64,000 nucleotides of DNA from Protopterus annectens (lineage: Eukaryota > Chordata > Ceratodontiformes > Protopteridae), in the NCBI RefSeq assembly GCF_019279795.1, contig NC_056739.1:16315292-16379291 (forward strand). Reading direction: 5' to 3'. Position numbers and translations under genes: made by a program. Position 1 is the first letter of the stretch. Each line of letters opens with the position of its first letter. Of this stretch, positions 61,296 to 64,000 are shown piece by piece. Below the pieces are notes generated by a model. That model saw only the letters and a program-made list of their open reading frames with translations, ran no database searches and was not told the DNA's origin.

Positions 61296-62896
61296 ACCTT
61301 TAGAGAGGAATTCCTTTTCGGGGGGGGGGGGCTGAAATAAATTTATTGGGGCGAGCTGGCACCGGTTCCACAGAATCCGGGTGCTCCCACGCCCTTCGAG
61401 AGATCAAATCTAGAAGCTCATCGAAGGGCGGAGACACCCAGGAGGCGGAGGGCTGAGCCCCGAAGGCCTTGAGGAATACCGACTCCTCAGCAGAAGGGGA
61501 TTTGGACTGCCAGTCGCCTAGTTGCTTCAGGATTTCTAAGATGTCTGCAAAGGAGACATCATCCGAAGACGACTTAGTGGACCCCTCCGCATCATCGAGG
61601 TCGGTGTCCGAGGTGAGAGACTCGTCCGGGGAGTCGACGTGCTTCCTCTTGCACTGTCTCTTCCTGGGAGGTTCCTCCGAAGAAGCCTCGGAAGGACCTC
61701 CAGGAAGGGGAGAACCCCCAATGGGGGTGACCTCAGGCCCCAAGGCTCCGCTGTCTTGAGACAGGGGGACAACAAAGGAACCAGTCTCCGTGCCAAGGGA
61801 AGGTGCCGGAGAGACGGTGGAGGTAGCCAAGGAAGATTTGGCTAAAGCACTCCTCATGGCCCTGAAGGCCGGACCCCCCTGAGTCCTGGGAAGGTCCGAC
61901 CCCCGAGGCCACAACAGTAGACAGCACTCCTGCAGCCGACGCACCGAGAGGGAGGCTCGGAACCGAAAACATCGGTCCCGAAGCGTCACCCCCGGGGCCG
62001 ACCGAAGAGGTCCGTGTACCGAACTCCGACCCGAAGGGCGGGGTTGGAGTAAGGGTCGGAGCCGACCCGAAAACCTCCACCGGCTCCACCAGCACCGACT
62101 CCAACGGTGCCGAGGCTGATGGAGGAGGAACCAAAACAACAGGGTGGACAATCGGCTCCGGAGCCGACTGGGCTGGAGCCGAGACCAACTTTTGGAAGAC
62201 TGGAGACTGAAACAGCCTTTGAAGTACCCTGTCTATGTCCGAATCCGACATTCTCGAAGACCGAAAAGAGATCGAACGAGTTTGAGTCGACTTCTCCACC
62301 GGTTCCGAAAGACTGGGGGACCGGCTCCGAATCGTCTCAATGAATATCGGTGCAGAGGGAGACTCCACAACCATAGTAATTTCCCTCGGAGCCGAAGTGG
62401 ACTTCAGCGCCGAAGGGGAAGAGTCTGAGCGGGCAACTCTCATCGGCTCCGAAGTCAGTGGAGCCGATGAAGGTGACCCGCCTCTCGAAGCCCCAGCCGT
62501 CAGCTCCGAAGCCAGAGGAGTCGAGGCTGGAGGCATCGAGGCAGACCGTTCCGCCCTCGGCTCTGAAGTCCGTGGAGCCGATGGAGAAGCCTGCCGAGAT
62601 TTCTTTGTGGCCGGTTCCGACGGGCTGGTCAGAGCCGACGATTTCTTTTTCTTCGATGGAGAAGAGGAAGAAGATAAAGCCTCCTCAAAAGTAGGTTTAA
62701 TAAGCCCTTTTAATATCAATTTGTTTTTCCTCTCTTGGAGGACCCGGGAGGAAAAAGCGTGACAAACGCTGCATGACTTCTGAAGGTGTATAGGGCCTAA
62801 ACAATACACGCATAGAGAGTGATCATCCGTTATGGACATTTTGTAGCTGCATTTAGAGCACTTCTTGAACCCAGAAGGTCTGTGCTCTTTCGACAT
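60560..62896 (-). pseudogene. gag: Gag (ORF1) of element 8, frameshifted
   Basis: Start MSKEHRPSGFKKCSKC at 62896-62894. Frame 61733-62896 (387 codons) has the zinc region (CSKCSYKM, CVYCLGPIHLQKSCSVCH) and a Ser/Pro region rich in SAP, SEP and GSEP. Frame 61300-62151 has RKRQCKRKHVDSPDESLTSD and ASWVSPPFDELLDLISRRAW. The core continues in 59712-61295. A 12-base G run at 61320-61331 breaks the frame between them. A perfect 16-bp palindrome TCGGCTCCGGAGCCGA lies at about 62151-62166. Confidence 0.83.
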
Positions 62897-63266
62897 ATTG
62901 AGTTCTAAACACTATACCAAAAAGGAAAACTTTCTACCAAAAACTGTCAAAGAAGAAACAAACAAGGACAAGATCCCTCTAATAGAAAACGGGATTACTT
63001 GTCCAACTATAACACTCAACAATACTCACTAAAAAAATATACATCTCACGCGCGAGGGCAAGGCCCCTCTAACTAAAACGGAAACCTTTCCCTCAAATAA
63101 AAGATCAATTTACCACAAAACTTTGTTCAAAACCAGTCACACAACAACGATAGCTGTTAAAACAGCTTTTGGGTATGTTAATCAAAAATTTCTGACAGAA
63201 ATTTGTTGAAAAAAATAGAAGCTTAGCTCAGCCAAGTCCGAGACCACGTCTTTGCTTGTAAAGCGG

Positions 63267-63401
63267 CAAACAAGATCTGGGGAAGCAGTGGTGGTGCATC
63301 CTGGGATGTAGATTAGCTCAGCCAATAAGAGACTTCGCTCTATAGTATAGCATGCCGAACCCATCAGTACAGAATGTAGGCGAAATAGGATCACATAACA
63401 T
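63267..63401 (-). repeat. 5' ITR of element 8
   Basis: Starts CAAACAAGATCTGGGGAAGC, ends GGATCACATAACAT. Shorter than its partner because the GC-rich hairpin segment is missing. Confidence 0.88.
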
Positions 63402-64000
63402 CTGAATCTAAGCATGTCTCCTGGGGGTTATGTCAGTGCCCGTTGGTCTAGATGCACCTTCCATGGCATTAGAAATCAGACACATCAAGACATTAGAAAG
63501 AGACTACAGGGTGTCTAACTGTTTGTTGATGGATTTCCTCTGCTCAACAGACAGGGACACGGAGAGAGACATGGAGAGCTCCTTGGTTAAATCTCACTAA
63601 ATATGTGTGACATGTGACACACAGTCCAGCACCCTGATGGCGAAGGTCACTGAAGCATATATTTGCTTCTCAAATCTGTCCTACCCGCAAGACTTTGTGT
63701 TCGCTGAATGGAGAGATGAACTTTTTTCTGCTAGTTCCTTCTTTGTGGTCACCACCACTACCATAAAATTCATGAGGGTCCCTTCCTCTAGTAAGTATGG
63801 TCTTTTGGAGAAACGTGGAACTTTCAGGTTTGTGAGGGAGTGGCTCTGCTACATCTGGCTTCTTCCATGCCTGCTTTGAGATGAGGTCTATCATCTCTGT
63901 TGGAAGGACAACCCAAGAAGTAGATTGGCCACCTCCAAAATCTTGGAGGATCATTTACTCCTCCTGGGAAGGAGCTTCAGAAGACCACCCCTTCTCTGTC
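63402..64000 (-). pseudogene. gag: Gag core of old copy F4 (runs off the window)
   Basis: Frame 63670-63954 reads FGGGQSTSWVVLPTEMIDLI and SKQAWKKPDVAEPLPHKPES, equivalent to the STSWVSPPFDPLMEV and RKAW blocks of younger gag. 63410-63660 has decayed matches to the SYAADGASR and FTRLQRDL regions. It continues in the order expected after 55102-55261, confirming that F4 underlies the right half of the window. Confidence 0.65.

Larger units (their letters stand above)
57187..63401 (-). mobile_element. DIRS-like retrotransposon, element 8
   Basis: Complete, about 6.2 kb. Its outer end reads TTAGTTATG where other copies have GAAGTTATG, and the ITRs share GGATGCACCACCACTGCTTC. Triplet 57184-57186 (ctt) matches the ICR centre. 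It lies between the unassigned insert and the last F4 gag segment. The leader 62897-63266 is A-rich with no gene. Its 5' ITR has lost the GGAGCCGA hairpin (ATGCCGAACCCATCAG), while the 3' ITR keeps it. Confidence 0.92.

Overview
The window is vertebrate-type repetitive DNA with no host gene that I can support. It is a stack of nested retrotransposons. The main components are eight structurally complete DIRS-order (tyrosine-recombinase) retrotransposons of about 6.0-6.3 kb, remnants of at least three older DIRS-like copies, one L2/CR1-like LINE cut into four pieces, one tRNA-derived SINE, one small hAT-type MITE, a minisatellite and a CA microsatellite. DIRS abundance, an L2-like LINE, a SINE with a V-SINE-like head and this depth of nesting suggest an animal with a very large genome, such as a caecilian, salamander or lungfish. 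That host guess is inference.

Every DIRS copy, old or young, is coded on the minus strand, so its 5' end lies at the higher coordinate. Reading upward in coordinate, each complete copy shows: a 3' inverted terminal repeat (ITR) with a 27-bp extension; about 210 bp of non-coding sequence; an internal complementary region (ICR) equal to the reverse complement of the two outer ends joined; a tyrosine recombinase (YR); reverse transcriptase/RNase H/Dam-like methyltransferase (RT-RH-MT); gag with an N-terminal Cys/His zinc region and an RGG-rich tail; an AT- or CA-rich leader; and the 5' ITR.

Layout: 1-2386 and 8521-8758, old copy F1, split by element 1 (2387-8520). 8756-9738, minisatellite. 9750-9861, recombinase fragment of old copy F4, which resumes at 40731-42116, 48380-49042, 55102-55261 and 63402-64000. 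Old copy F3 (9862-11690 and 40080-40730) lies inside F4. The LINE (11690-13289, 19534-19604, 25568-27091, 39500-40079) lies inside F3 and contains the SINE (11964-12249), element 2 (13290-19533), element 3 (19605-25567) and element 4 (27092-29409 plus 35756-39499). Element 5 (29410-35755) lies inside element 4. Elements 6 (42117-48379), 7 (49043-55101) and 8 (57187-63401) lie in the rest of F4. 55262-57186 is unassigned and carries the microsatellite and the MITE.

Coding state: the best frames are gag of element 4 (765 codons), gag of element 5 (803 codons, tail shifted) and the RT-RH-MT frame of element 7 (717 codons). No single copy has all three frames intact. The most unusual signals are: a trinucleotide beside each 3' end that matches the centre of that copy's own ICR; a palindrome family shared by the ITR hairpin and gag coding sequence, with paired substitutions; and a variable G-run in RNase H exactly where the recombinase frame opens, which fuses RT to YR in three copies.
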